Below, in pieces: positions 52,888 to 63,023 of a stretch of 64,000 nucleotides of DNA. The DNA is from Lachnospiraceae bacterium (GTDB lineage: Bacteria > Bacillota > Clostridia > Lachnospirales > Lachnospiraceae): positions 70,184 through 134,183 of the forward strand of contig CABJAV010000008.1 in NCBI GenBank assembly GCA_902363675.1, written 5' to 3'. Numbering within the stretch: the first letter of the stretch is position 1; each line of letters opens with the position of its first letter. Below the pieces are notes generated by a model that did not search any database, was not told where the DNA came from, and worked only from the letters and a program-made list of their open reading frames with translations. A program made the position numbers and the translations under genes.

Positions 52888-54387
52888 ATGGGACAGACAG
52901 TGTTAGAAATGATAGGGATAAAGAAAAGTTTTGCAGGCATTTATGCGTTGAATGGCATTGATTTTTCTTTGGAACTTGGAGAAGTTCATGCGCTGCTCGG
53001 AGAAAATGGAGCAGGAAAGTCGACATTGATTAAAGTACTGGGTGGAATTCATCAGCCGGACAGTGGTACGATCAAAGTAAATGGAAAAGAAGTCAAAATA
53101 GATGGGGTCCCGGCGGCAAGAGAGAATGGAATTGGCATTATACATCAGGAAATCGTGCTAGTGCCTTATCTGACAGTCGCACAGAATCTGTTTTTAGGAA
53201 GAGAAATCAAAACAAAATTTGGAACATTGGATGATGCGGAAATGAACCGCAGGGCAGCAGAGATGATCTCTGCCCTGGGGGTTCATATTCAGGCGGAAAC
53301 CATGGTAGAAAATTTGACAATTGCACAGCAGCAGATGGTAGAAATTGTAAAGGCGGTATCCTTTAATGGTAAAATTATCGTTATGGATGAACCGACATCT
53401 TCCCTTTCAAATGAAGAAGTGGAGCAGTTATTCGAAATTATTGATAATTTAAAAAAGAAAAATGTCAGTATTATTTACATTTCTCATAGAATGGAAGAAC
53501 TTTTTCGTATTTCAGATCGAATCACTGTCATTCGGGATGGAACCTATGTGGGAACCAGAAAAACAGCCGAGACAAATGCAAATGAGCTGGTGGCAATGAT
53601 GGTTGGACGGGATCTTGAAAATTTCTATGTGAGAGATTATTGCGATGTAGAACACGCTCCTGTGGCGCTTGAGGTAAAACATCTGACGAGTCCTGGTGTT
53701 TTTGAAGATGTTAGTTTTGCAGTACATAAAGGTGAAATTCTTGGATTTTCCGGTCTGGTTGGTGCCGGAAGAAGTGAAATTATGGAGTCGATTTTTGGAG
53801 CGAGACCATATACATCCGGTCAGATTTTCTTAAACGGAGAAGCGGTGCGTTTTAAAAATACTATGCAGGCAATTAAGGCAGGAATTGCACTGGTGCCGGA
53901 AGATCGAAAAAAACAGGGATTGGTACTTGGAAACAGTGTGGCATTTAATCTTACATTATCGAGTCTTCGTTTTTGTATGAATGGAATTGCCATTAGTGAA
54001 AAAAAACGGGAAGATATTATTGAACATTATAGCCAGAGACTTCGGATTAAAGCAGCATCACCGGAAATTGAGGCTGGAAGTCTCTCTGGAGGAAACCAGC
54101 AGAAGGTGGTATTGGGAAAATGGCTTGCAACCAAGCCGGATGTACTGATTTTGGACGAGCCGACGAGAGGTGTGGATGTAAATGCAAAGTATGAAATCTA
54201 TACGGTAATTAATGAGCTTGCAAAAGAAGGCATTGCAATCATTATGGTTTCCAGTGAACTGCCGGAAATTATCAATATGTGTGACAATGTCTGTGTAGTA
54301 AGAGCTGGAAAATTGGTCGGTCAGTTAGAAAAAAATCAGTTGGTTCAGGAAGAAATTATGAAGTATGCGGCAGGAGGCGTGGAGTAA
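52888..54387 (+). CDS. Sugar ABC transporter ATP-binding protein (RbsA/MglA type)
   Basis: A 499-residue protein with two ABC domains: first Walker A GENGAGKST and the Walker B VMDEPTSSL. The second has SGLVGAGRSE in place of Walker A, LSGGNQQKV and LILDEPTRGVD. This double-ATPase form with a degenerate second Walker A is usual for ribose-type importers. Confidence 0.95.
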   Translation: MGQTVLEMIGIKKSFAGIYALNGIDFSLELGEVHALLGENGAGKSTLIKVLGGIHQPDSGTIKVNGKEVKIDGVPAARENGIGIIHQEIVLVPYLTVAQNLFLGREIKTKFGTLDDAEMNRRAAEMISALGVHIQAETMVENLTIAQQQMVEIVKAVSFNGKIIVMDEPTSSLSNEEVEQLFEIIDNLKKKNVSIIYISHRMEELFRISDRITVIRDGTYVGTRKTAETNANELVAMMVGRDLENFYVRDYCDVEHAPVALEVKHLTSPGVFEDVSFAVHKGEILGFSGLVGAGRSEIMESIFGARPYTSGQIFLNGEAVRFKNTMQAIKAGIALVPEDRKKQGLVLGNSVAFNLTLSSLRFCMNGIAISEKKREDIIEHYSQRLRIKAASPEIEAGSLSGGNQQKVVLGKWLATKPDVLILDEPTRGVDVNAKYEIYTVINELAKEGIAIIMVSSELPEIINMCDNVCVVRAGKLVGQLEKNQLVQEEIMKYAAGGVE

Positions 54388-54388
54388 T

Positions 54389-55402
54389 ATGAATGAAAAG
54401 AAAAAAGAAGTAAGTGCATTGGGAAAAAGAAATCCATTTACTTCCATTGTAAAAGGAAATATAGGAATCATAATGGTACTGATCATTATGTGCGTAATTG
54501 TGTCTGTAGCCACGGATAAGTTTTTGACAACAAATAATATCATATCTGTTTTACGACAAATTTCAATCAATACATATATTGCATTGGGAATGACACTTGT
54601 TATTATTCTTGGGCATATTGATTTGTCGGTTGGTTCAATTGTAGCGATGTCGGGAACTCTTACCGTTGGTCTTACGGTTAATCAGGGCCTGCCACTTGGT
54701 CTGGCAATTGTAATTGGAATGGCAGTAGGAATTCTCGCCGGATTTCTCAGTGGTTTCATAGTATCTCATTTTAAGGTTCCGGCCTTTATTATCACAATGG
54801 CTATGATGAATATTGCAAGTGGTATTGCTTACGTATATACAGGCGGGCAGTCCACACGTATCACAAATAAGTTTTTTATTACAATTGGTACAGGGTATTT
54901 GTTTAATATCATTCCACTTCCGGTTGTATATATGATTATTTTAATTATTATATTTAGTTTCCTTCTAAGTAAGACAAAATTCGGTACATATGTATATGCA
55001 ATTGGAGGTAATCGGGAAGCTGCAAGATTATCTGGTGTACCTATTAAAAAGATTGAAATTATTGTGTTTACACTTTCTGGTGCGCTGGCTGCATTTGCGG
55101 GTCTGGTGCTTTGCTCAAGAATGTATTCCGGACAGCCATCTGTAGGAAGCGGGTATGAACTGGATGCAATCGCTGCCTGTGTACTTGGAGGAACATCCAT
55201 GGCTGGAGGAAAAGGTCGTATCAGTGGAACTGTATTTGGTGCAATGGTAATTGGAATCATTTCAAATGGATTAAATCTGATAGGAGTGTCTTCATACTGG
55301 CAGTTAATTATCAAAGGATTGATTATTGCATGTGCAGTTCTGTTAGATGTTCAGAAAGATAAGCTGGCACTATTAAAGAACAGGATAAAAGCGTCAAATT
55401 AA
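54389..55402 (+). CDS. Sugar ABC transporter permease (RbsC type)
   Basis: A 337-residue permease of 8-10 helices with the family motif GHIDLSVGSIVAMSG and the EAA-like ARLSGVPIKKIEI. ATG at 54389 after GGAGGCGTGGAG. It forms the membrane channel with the ATPase above. Confidence 0.95.
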   Translation: MNEKKKEVSALGKRNPFTSIVKGNIGIIMVLIIMCVIVSVATDKFLTTNNIISVLRQISINTYIALGMTLVIILGHIDLSVGSIVAMSGTLTVGLTVNQGLPLGLAIVIGMAVGILAGFLSGFIVSHFKVPAFIITMAMMNIASGIAYVYTGGQSTRITNKFFITIGTGYLFNIIPLPVVYMIILIIIFSFLLSKTKFGTYVYAIGGNREAARLSGVPIKKIEIIVFTLSGALAAFAGLVLCSRMYSGQPSVGSGYELDAIAACVLGGTSMAGGKGRISGTVFGAMVIGIISNGLNLIGVSSYWQLIIKGLIIACAVLLDVQKDKLALLKNRIKASN

Positions 55403-55418
55403 TTATAAGAAAGGAATA

Positions 55419-55438
55419 CTGTCTGCGGCTGCAGACAG
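55419..55438 (+). promoter_or_regulatory. Hairpin between permease and GH32 genes
   Basis: CTGTCTGC pairs with GCAGACAG around GGCT, with no U run, so it is not a terminator. It could set different transcript stability for importer and enzyme genes. Confidence 0.5.
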
Positions 55439-55452
55439 AGCAGGATAAGGAA

Positions 55453-56931
55453 ATGGAAATTTTTCGAAAGATGTCCTTTGCTGATTCTACCGGAGATGCA
55501 ATTCCGTTTTATCACGAAGGAAAATATCATATTTTTTCACTTACATCGCCACCGGGAACAACGGTTTATCCAGAAAGGCTTCGTACGACATGGAGTCACA
55601 GTGTATCGGAAGATTTGGTGCATTGGAAAGAACTTCCGACTGCTTTGTACCCGGGAGAAGGAGAAGAACCGGATGCTTCCGGCGTCTGGACAGGTTCTGT
55701 AATTTATGGAGAGGGGCAGTTTCACGCATTTTATACAGGATACTGTTTGACAGCAGAATTTCAGCAGACAATTTGCCATGCAACAAGTGAGGATGGTATT
55801 ACATGGAAAAAAGATACAGCTAATCCGGTAATTACACCTATAACAGAACTCTATGAAAAACTTGACTGGAGAGATCCATACGTATTTTATAATGAAGAAG
55901 ATGAAAATTATTGGATTTTAATTTCAGCTCGAAGGCTGGATATGCCAATCACACGAAGAGGATGCATTGTATTGTATCGCTCGAAGGATTTAAAAAACTG
56001 GTCGTATTATGGACCGATTTATTCTCCAGGGCATACAAATTGTCCGGAATGCCCGGAAATGTATAGAATGGGGAATCATTGGTATCTTTCTTATTCCAGA
56101 TTCTCGGAATTTGTAAATACTATTTATCGTGTATCAGAATCTCCGTTTGGACCGTGGAGAAAACCAAAAAAAGATGGAATTGGTGGAAGGCGGTTTTATG
56201 CGGCAAAGTCTATGCAAAACGAAGAGGGAAGACGCTTTTATTTTGGATGGGCACATGATCGTGCACAGCAAAGTGATACCGGCGAGTGGTATTGGGGTGG
56301 AACCTTTTGTGTGCCGCATGAAGTAGTGCCGTCGGAAAATGGAGAACTGGATGTAAAGCTTCCACGTGAATATGAACAGATTTTTGGAAGAAAAACAGAA
56401 TGGGAGTATCTTCCTGTTCTTGGAGATGCAAAAGTATACGGAAAAAATACAATAGCGTTGCATGCAGTTGAAAGTTGTTCCTATGGCTTTCTGAAGCATA
56501 AAGAGGAAAGTTATATGCTATCTTGTAGCATCATCCCGAGGGAGGCATATGATTCATTTGGAATTCTTTTAAAATCCGACAAAGAGGCAAGTGGATGTCT
56601 GTATTTGGAATTTGATATGGCAATGCAGAGGGTATCATTTTTAAATCTTCCGATGGGAGTAGATCCTTTCTGGGTGCAATCCTGTCAGGCTGTGCCACCG
56701 GCAACGGAACCGGGACCTGATGGGGTACGTGTCTGTGAGAAAACATTGCAAATTGAGGAAGGAAAAGCAATTGATGTAAAGATTATTGTGGATCATGATA
56801 TGATCGAAGCATTTATTGACGAACAAATAGCGTTTACTTATCGGATTTATGCAAAACCGGAATTTGAAACCGGAATACTTGTGCAGGATGCAAATGTAGA
56901 ATTTTGTAATATTTCTATTACAGGAAAGTAA
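55453..56931 (+). CDS. Divergent GH32-type fructosidase
   Basis: A 492-residue intracellular protein (no signal) with a five-bladed propeller and C-terminal beta-sandwich of family GH32. RDP (140-142, WRDPYVF) and the acid/base ECPE (199-202) are present, as is SGVWTGSV (76-83). The usual WMNDPNG nucleophile motif is replaced by FADSTGDAIPFY, where D15 may take its place. It probably hydrolyses an imported fructoside to feed the PfkB kinase. The altered motif suggests an unusual substrate. Confidence 0.85.
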   Translation: MEIFRKMSFADSTGDAIPFYHEGKYHIFSLTSPPGTTVYPERLRTTWSHSVSEDLVHWKELPTALYPGEGEEPDASGVWTGSVIYGEGQFHAFYTGYCLTAEFQQTICHATSEDGITWKKDTANPVITPITELYEKLDWRDPYVFYNEEDENYWILISARRLDMPITRRGCIVLYRSKDLKNWSYYGPIYSPGHTNCPECPEMYRMGNHWYLSYSRFSEFVNTIYRVSESPFGPWRKPKKDGIGGRRFYAAKSMQNEEGRRFYFGWAHDRAQQSDTGEWYWGGTFCVPHEVVPSENGELDVKLPREYEQIFGRKTEWEYLPVLGDAKVYGKNTIALHAVESCSYGFLKHKEESYMLSCSIIPREAYDSFGILLKSDKEASGCLYLEFDMAMQRVSFLNLPMGVDPFWVQSCQAVPPATEPGPDGVRVCEKTLQIEEGKAIDVKIIVDHDMIEAFIDEQIAFTYRIYAKPEFETGILVQDANVEFCNISITGK

Positions 56932-56950
56932 AAAAAGCAGGACGGGAGAG

Positions 56951-57934
56951 ATGAGAATGGATAAAGAATATGATATTGTTGCGTTAGGGGAATTATTAAT
57001 TGATTTTACATCAGCCGGGATATCAGAAAATGGAAGTCTCCTGTTTGAACAAAATCCGGGAGGAGCGCCGGTAAATATGCTTACAGCGGCAGAAAAAGCA
57101 GGGTTAAAGACTGCTTTTATCGGGAAAGTTGGAAATGATATGCATGGAAAATTTCTGCTGGATATTGTAAAGAAGCAGGGAATTGACAGCAGGGGAATTC
57201 TTATGGATGATACTGTATTTACCACACTTGCGTTTGTAAATCTTACCAGTGATGGGGAAAGATCATTTTCATTTGCACGCAAGCCTGGGGCAGATACAAT
57301 GATTGGTTATAAAGAGGTTGATACGCAGTTATTGCAAAATACAAAGATTTTTCATGTTGGATCACTTTCTCTGACGGATGAACCAGCACGAACGACAACG
57401 TTTCAGACGGTAAAATATGCAAAAAATTCAGGTGCAATCATATCCTACGATCCGAATTATCGGGCACAGCTTTGGAAAAATGAAAAAACAGCAGTGGAAC
57501 GTATGCGTTCGATGCTTCCGTTTGTGGATATGATAAAGTTATCTGATGAAGAAACTTCATTACTTACACCTTATAAAGATCCAGATGAAGCGGCAGATTA
57601 CTTATTAGCGCATGGCATAAAAATTGTTGCAGTGACACTTGGCAGTGATGGTGTATTGATTTGTAACAGGAAAGACCGGCAGAAAGTAAGTGGATTCAAA
57701 AGTCGTGTAGTGGATACTACTGGAGCGGGAGATTCCTTTTGGGGTGGTTTTTTATCGCAGTTTGTAAGAACCGGGAAATGTCCAGAGGAAAGCTCCATAG
57801 AAGAATTAAAAACATTTGCAAGATATGGAAATGCTGTGGCAAGTTTGTGTATAGAAAAAAAGGGTGGTGTTTTAGCTATTCCAGAAGAAACAGAAACACT
57901 TAAGCGATTAGGGGAATCTTCTTTGAACTTTTAA
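56951..57934 (+). CDS. PfkB-family carbohydrate kinase (fructokinase-like)
   Basis: A 327-residue kinase with NPGGAPVNMLTAAEKAG and the catalytic DTTGAGDSFWGGF motif. It phosphorylates a sugar released in the cell; with the GH32 neighbour this is probably fructose. ATG at 56951 has GGGAG upstream; a second ATG at 56957 is possible. Confidence 0.9.
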   Translation: MRMDKEYDIVALGELLIDFTSAGISENGSLLFEQNPGGAPVNMLTAAEKAGLKTAFIGKVGNDMHGKFLLDIVKKQGIDSRGILMDDTVFTTLAFVNLTSDGERSFSFARKPGADTMIGYKEVDTQLLQNTKIFHVGSLSLTDEPARTTTFQTVKYAKNSGAIISYDPNYRAQLWKNEKTAVERMRSMLPFVDMIKLSDEETSLLTPYKDPDEAADYLLAHGIKIVAVTLGSDGVLICNRKDRQKVSGFKSRVVDTTGAGDSFWGGFLSQFVRTGKCPEESSIEELKTFARYGNAVASLCIEKKGGVLAIPEETETLKRLGESSLNF

Positions 57935-57977
57935 TATATTGATAAAAACATATTCTAAGAAATCTTTCGGGTTTGAA

Positions 57978-58021
57978 AAATAAGACGTTAGGAAAAGTAT
58001 TTTCTAATGTCTTATTTTTTT
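57978..58021 (+). terminator. Terminator of the sugar operon
   Basis: AATAAGACGTTAG pairs with CTAATGTCTTATT around a GAAAAGTATTTT loop, followed by TTTTT. Confidence 0.8.
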
Positions 58022-58051
58022 AGATTTTCCTTACTTTGCAAAGAATAAAGG

Positions 58052-58089
58052 TTGACATATGTTTACCTAAATGCTACAATGAGGTAAAC
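58052..58089 (+). promoter_or_regulatory. Promoter and BlaI-type operator
   Basis: TTGACA (58052-58057) and TACAAT (58075-58080) with 17-bp spacing. GTTTACC (58061-58067) and GGTAAAC (58083-58089) form a dyad with 15 bp between, covering the -10 box. BlaI binding is inferred. Confidence 0.75.
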
Positions 58090-58132
58090 AAAAGATTACC
58101 AAACAGGAAGATGAAAGGAAACGAGAGACGGT

Positions 58133-58513
58133 ATGGAAGAAAAAGCAATGCTTTCGCAGGGGGAATGGAGAATTATGAATCTGCTCTGGGAGAAGAAAAA
58201 CCGCACGATCATGGAGATGGTTGAGGATTTTGCAGGGGTGACGGACTGGGACAAGCATACGCTTATTGTCATGTTAAAGCGCATGGAAGCAAAAGGGGTC
58301 GTCGCATACGAAACAATCGGACGCACAAAGCATTATTATCCAGTCGGAAAACAGGCGGATTTTGTGCAGCAGGAAACAAAAAGTTTTTTGGACAGAGTAT
58401 ATCGGGGAAGTTTTGGGGAGATGCTCACGACAATGGTAAAGCAGGAGCAGCTCAGCGAACAGGATCTAAAACAATTGCGGCAGCTTTTGGAAGATACAGA
58501 AGAGAAAGGATAA
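58133..58513 (+). CDS. BlaI/MecI-family repressor
   Basis: A 126-residue winged-helix repressor (LSQGEWRIMNLLWEKKNRTI, DWDKHTLIVMLKRMEAKGVV). It lies four bases before a BlaR1-type gene. The sensor protease is expected to cleave it to lift repression of its own operon. No beta-lactamase gene is nearby. Confidence 0.9.
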   Translation: MEEKAMLSQGEWRIMNLLWEKKNRTIMEMVEDFAGVTDWDKHTLIVMLKRMEAKGVVAYETIGRTKHYYPVGKQADFVQQETKSFLDRVYRGSFGEMLTTMVKQEQLSEQDLKQLRQLLEDTEEKG

Positions 58514-58517
58514 ATAT

Positions 58518-60164
58518 ATGGGAAAGTATGTGTTAGCAGCAGTTCTGGTTTCTTCTTTGCTGATCTTGCTTCTTTTATTTGTAAGGAAAGGGCTGCGCAG
58601 ATTTGTGGGAAGTATCGGCGTTTATGCACTGTGGTTGTTTGTGGCGATCAGCCTGCTTTTGCCATTTCCACAGATGGTTTATAAGGCGGTAGCAGGAAGA
58701 GAACTTTTTCAACAGCAAAGCAAATTCAGTGTAATGAATCTTGTGGATCTTGCACAGAAAAATCAGAAAGTTGTGGATAACAAATCAGAAAATGAATATG
58801 ACGCAGTAAAAAAGACATCTTTATCCACGGAGAAAACAGCGCAGAATAAACTTTCACAACAAGGGGATGCGGTTGATGAAAGAAATCAGACAGATCCTGC
58901 ACGATTAAAGGAGGCAGAGGTACGGACATGGAAGGATTATGTGAAAACCTATGGGTTATATGAGATCTGGCTTTTGGGTTTCTTGCTTATCGTGGTCAGA
59001 CAGTTTGTGCAGGAAAGAAAATTCAGAAAATATCTGCTGGAGGAAAGAAGCTGTGCATCTGTACAAAGTACAACGGAAAAAGGCAGCAGACGAACCTGTT
59101 ATGCAATACCGTTGGAAGGAAGCCCGTTTTTGTTTCGTTCGCGTGGAATAAAGCTGGATATTTATCTTCCGGAGCAGATACTCTCGGAAGATGAGGTTGT
59201 TGATTATGCTGTTTTGCACGAGTCAATGCATCAGCACCATGGGGATATCTGGTGGTCGTATTTGCGGAATTTGCTTGTCGCACTCTACTGGTTTCATCCA
59301 CTGGTCTGGCTGGCAGCAAGGTTGTCACGGGAAGATTGTGAACTCGCATGTGATGAGGCTGTGGCAGCACAATTATCGGAAAATGAAAAAATTGCATACG
59401 GGAAAAGTCTGTTGTTTGTCGCGGCATTGCAGCATAAACCGGGCTTTTTCTCAGTAGCAACAAATATGCAGGGGAGTAGATCACAATTGGAAAAACGAAT
59501 TCGCTGTATATGCAGCAAATCGAAGAAGAGTAAGTGTGTCACGGTACTGGTACTTGTTTTGGCAATCGCGGTCTGTGGATGTGGCATGACGACTTCGGTA
59601 AAAACCAGTCATGCGGATACAGAAACAGGCACAGAAATGGACACAGAAACAGTAACGCAGAGACAGACCGTGATGGATATCATCCTTGAGGTACCGAAAG
59701 GTCTGACATTAGAAAGTTACAATGAGGCGCTTGGTGATTACGGTGGATGCCTGTTGAAACCGGATGCGTATGTTGGAGGCTATGCGCCGGATGAATGGAA
59801 AGCAGCCGGGTATGTCATGCGCTTTTCGACACAAAACAATGAGGGAAGTCTTGGTGTTTTGTGGCAGGGGGATCAGATTTCGGATGTTACCATTCAGTGG
59901 AATCACACAGAGGTGAAAAAGCTGGGAAACCTGTCTGGATTAGCCTCTTCGGCTTATCTGATACAGACGGAACATGATCTGTACACGGCGGCGGAATGGA
60001 GTGAACTGGAAAGCACAGAAAATGCGGAACCGGTAAGCAGCTATTGGTGCATTATGATGGCAAGGCAGGGCGATGCATATGGGTATGCGATTGCATTAAA
60101 TGCAAAAAATTATACGAAGCAGGATGCAATTGATTTTGCGAAAACTGTACAGTACGACAAATAA
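58518..60164 (+). CDS. M56 BlaR1-like membrane sensor protease
   Basis: A 548-residue protein with N-terminal helices (about 4-22, 35-50, 149-163), the zinc motif HESMH (234-238) and another helix near FHPLVW. A helix near 343-358 is followed by an extracellular domain (about 365-548). This last part is not a penicillin-binding domain (no SxxK seen in VMDIILEVPKGLTLE...), so the ligand is not a beta-lactam in the usual way. Coupled to the BlaI gene. Confidence 0.87.
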   Translation: MGKYVLAAVLVSSLLILLLLFVRKGLRRFVGSIGVYALWLFVAISLLLPFPQMVYKAVAGRELFQQQSKFSVMNLVDLAQKNQKVVDNKSENEYDAVKKTSLSTEKTAQNKLSQQGDAVDERNQTDPARLKEAEVRTWKDYVKTYGLYEIWLLGFLLIVVRQFVQERKFRKYLLEERSCASVQSTTEKGSRRTCYAIPLEGSPFLFRSRGIKLDIYLPEQILSEDEVVDYAVLHESMHQHHGDIWWSYLRNLLVALYWFHPLVWLAARLSREDCELACDEAVAAQLSENEKIAYGKSLLFVAALQHKPGFFSVATNMQGSRSQLEKRIRCICSKSKKSKCVTVLVLVLAIAVCGCGMTTSVKTSHADTETGTEMDTETVTQRQTVMDIILEVPKGLTLESYNEALGDYGGCLLKPDAYVGGYAPDEWKAAGYVMRFSTQNNEGSLGVLWQGDQISDVTIQWNHTEVKKLGNLSGLASSAYLIQTEHDLYTAAEWSELESTENAEPVSSYWCIMMARQGDAYGYAIALNAKNYTKQDAIDFAKTVQYDK

Positions 60165-60278
60165 AATATAAAATGTGGTTGCAACAACATATTCTTTTCC
60201 TGTTTTTGTGTATATTGTAACTGAAGAATGAAAAAACTGTTTGTAAGAGAGTCTATATAAACGGGAAAGGATAAAATC

Positions 60279-61526
60279 ATGGAACACAACACACGGGTAG
60301 AACAAATCAAAATATATCTGGAGCGGCTGAGCGCCGGGGAAGAACTTGAAAAAGTAAGAACAGACTTTGTAAAAGAATTTGAAGAGGTCGATCCGGCAGA
60401 AATCATGCAGGCGGAGCAGGAACTTCTGCAGGGTGGAACACCGCTTGAGACCGTGCAGAAATTGTGCGATGTCCATGCGGCACTGTTCCGCGGCGCGACG
60501 AGTGAGGAGAAAGTTGCCAACGCGGAAAAAGCGGTTGCGGCATCGGTAAAAGAGAAAAAACTGGCGGCAACTGCGGCTTTAACCGGAATCACCGGACATC
60601 CGCTGCAGACGTTTACCCACGAAAATGAAGTGTTAGAAAACATCATCCGGGAATGCAGGAACGAAATAGAGGAAACAAATACCATTTCACCGGAGCTGTT
60701 TGGAAAGCTGCGGGAAGTTGCGATCCATTATGCAAAGAAAGGGGATCTTCTATATCCGCATCTGAAAGTAAAATACGGGATCAGCGGCCCGTCGGATGTG
60801 ATGTGGACGACCGATGATGAGATCAGGGATGAACTGGCAGCGCTGGCAAAAGACATGCGGCAGAACGAAAACTGGATAGAGCGGTTTGTGGCGGCATTGC
60901 AGCGCGTGGAGGATATGATCTACAAGGAAGCCAATATTTTCTTCCCGAACTGCGCTTTGAATTTTATAGAGGAAGAGTGGTTTGGAATTTACCGTGATTC
61001 AAAGGATTATCCGGTCTGCTTTGGTGTGGAAAATGCGACATGGGAGGCGGCAGAGAAATATCTGCATACAGAAAATTGCAGTAAAGATGTAAGAAATGGA
61101 GAAATCATCATGTCGGGCGGACACCTTACTGTTGCGCAGCTTACCGCAATGCTCAACACGATCCCGATGGAAATCACTTTTGTTGATGAAGACAACATTA
61201 ACCGCTTTTTTAATGAAGGACCGAAAGATTTCAAGCGTCCGGGTATGGCAATCGACCGCGAGGTATTTTCCTGTCATCCGCCGAAAGTTGAGCAGCAGGT
61301 GCGGCGCATCATCGGGGAGTTCCGGAATGGAACGCTCGACAAAGTGCCAATCTGGATGGAGAAAAACGGAAAGACCATGCTGGTTACTTACATGGCAGTG
61401 CGGGATGCACAAGGAACATATCTTGGAACGATGGAACTCGTGCAGGATATGGGCTTTGCCAAAGAGCACTTTCTTTCTGATGTAAAAGCGAAGGAAGCAG
61501 CAATTCGCGCAGGACAGGAGAATTAA
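60279..61526 (+). CDS. DUF438 protein with hemerythrin-like and PAS domains
   Basis: A 415-residue protein. Residues 1-90 are DUF438, about 105-240 a hemerythrin-like bundle (HPLQTFTHENEVLENI, HYAKKGDLLYPHL) with metal-type histidines, and about 290-400 a PAS-type domain. Proteins of this build bind iron or heme and sense oxygen or nitric oxide. Starts with ATG after GGGAAAGG. Its stop meets the convergent MATE gene. Confidence 0.85.
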   Translation: MEHNTRVEQIKIYLERLSAGEELEKVRTDFVKEFEEVDPAEIMQAEQELLQGGTPLETVQKLCDVHAALFRGATSEEKVANAEKAVAASVKEKKLAATAALTGITGHPLQTFTHENEVLENIIRECRNEIEETNTISPELFGKLREVAIHYAKKGDLLYPHLKVKYGISGPSDVMWTTDDEIRDELAALAKDMRQNENWIERFVAALQRVEDMIYKEANIFFPNCALNFIEEEWFGIYRDSKDYPVCFGVENATWEAAEKYLHTENCSKDVRNGEIIMSGGHLTVAQLTAMLNTIPMEITFVDEDNINRFFNEGPKDFKRPGMAIDREVFSCHPPKVEQQVRRIIGEFRNGTLDKVPIWMEKNGKTMLVTYMAVRDAQGTYLGTMELVQDMGFAKEHFLSDVKAKEAAIRAGQEN

Positions 61527-62944
61527 TCCGTTTTGGTGCTTTTTTCCATGCGACTTAATTCTGGAAGTATGGTGCAAAGCATGGTAATACAGCACAGGCT
61601 TCCGCCGATCACATTGGAGACCGGTTCTGCCATAAACACGCCTCTTGTTCCCATGCCAAGCGCATATGGGAGCAGGTAGGTCAGTGGCACAACAATAAAT
61701 ACCTTACGAAGCAGGGAGAAAAAAATCGCCTGCTTTTTTTTATTTAATGATTTAAACGTGGTCTGTCCGATGTATTGCAGATCCATGAAAATAAATGCGG
61801 CAAAATAAAGTTTTAAGGCAGGAACCGCCGCCTGGATCAGCTCGCTGTCGGAACTGAAAATCTGGATCAGAAAATGTGGTGCGAGGATAATGACAGACCA
61901 CATGGCACCCGTGTAGACGAAAATCATTAAGGCCATGGTAAGGATTGCCTGTTTTACACGCTTCGGGCGGCGTGCCCCGTAATTGTAGCTTAAAATCGGG
62001 GAACTTCCCTCATTCATGGCATAAATCGGTGTCTCGACGAGCTGCCGGATGCTGGAGATAATCGTCATCACGGAGATATAAATATCACCTCCGGTTGTGG
62101 AGAGCACATTGTTGCAGCAGATGCTGACCAGACTGTTGGTAAGCTGCATGATAAAACCGGCAGTACCGAGACTTACGATGTTTTTTGCATTTTCTCCACA
62201 GGTGGCAAGTTCGGTCCGGGTCAGAAGCCGTACTTTAAATTCCGCGCGTTTTTTTAGAAAATAAAGCACAAATATTGCAGAGAGCGTCTGTGAGATTACA
62301 GTCGCGATGGCGGCTCCACGGATACCCAATTGCAATCCAAAGATAAAGAGCGGATCAAGTATGCAGTTTGCCACGGCACCGATCGCAACGGATGTCATGC
62401 CGGTCATGGCATATCCCTGCGCATTGATAAACGAATTCATACCGGTGGAGATCATGGACGGAAGTGTGCCGAGCAGATAGATCATCAGGTATGGATAGGC
62501 ATAAACAAGTGCGGACTTTGATGCCCCGAACAGAACAAGGATCGGGCGTGCAAACAGAAGTCCGATGGCCATTAAAACAATCGCACCGGCACAGACCAGC
62601 GTATAGGATGTATTCATGATTTCAGCAGCTTTTTTGGAATCATTCATGCCCCGGCTGATGGAAAAAAGCGGAGCACCGCCACTTCCGAAGAGGTTGCTGA
62701 AAGCGGTGATGATCACAATAATCGGAAAACATAAACCGACTGCTCCGAGTGCCGTTGTGCCGACATGTGGGATTCTTGCAATATAAATGCGGTCTACGAC
62801 GTTGTAAAGCAGACTTAAAAGCTGCGCAACCAGCATGGGAATGGCTGCGTTTAAGATGTTACTTGGGATGGACCCGTGTTCAAAATCAATTCTTTTCACA
62901 ATCATTTCATTTCTTTCTTTTTCATTTTGACTTTCTGTTGACAT
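61523..62944 (-). CDS. MATE-family efflux pump
   Basis: A 473-residue 12-helix protein (IPSNILNAAIPMLVAQLLSL, YNVVDRIYIARIPHVG). It is divergent from the LysR gene, which probably regulates it. The start could also be the ATG at 62905; both have weak ribosome binding sites. It overlaps the convergent DUF438 gene by four bases. Confidence 0.88.
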   Translation of the reverse strand: MSTESQNEKERNEMIVKRIDFEHGSIPSNILNAAIPMLVAQLLSLLYNVVDRIYIARIPHVGTTALGAVGLCFPIIVIITAFSNLFGSGGAPLFSISRGMNDSKKAAEIMNTSYTLVCAGAIVLMAIGLLFARPILVLFGASKSALVYAYPYLMIYLLGTLPSMISTGMNSFINAQGYAMTGMTSVAIGAVANCILDPLFIFGLQLGIRGAAIATVISQTLSAIFVLYFLKKRAEFKVRLLTRTELATCGENAKNIVSLGTAGFIMQLTNSLVSICCNNVLSTTGGDIYISVMTIISSIRQLVETPIYAMNEGSSPILSYNYGARRPKRVKQAILTMALMIFVYTGAMWSVIILAPHFLIQIFSSDSELIQAAVPALKLYFAAFIFMDLQYIGQTTFKSLNKKKQAIFFSLLRKVFIVVPLTYLLPYALGMGTRGVFMAEPVSNVIGGSLCCITMLCTILPELSRMEKSTKTD

Positions 62945-63023
62945 TTAGTATACCATAGATTAACGTATATGGAAAATATTACTTTTATGAATTAACTAAA
63001 TAAAAATTGTATGGAGAGAAACT

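Noticed and set aside
60999..61595. 198-codon minus-strand frame in the DUF438 gene
   Set aside because: Antisense shadow; the plus strand encodes a complete three-domain protein.
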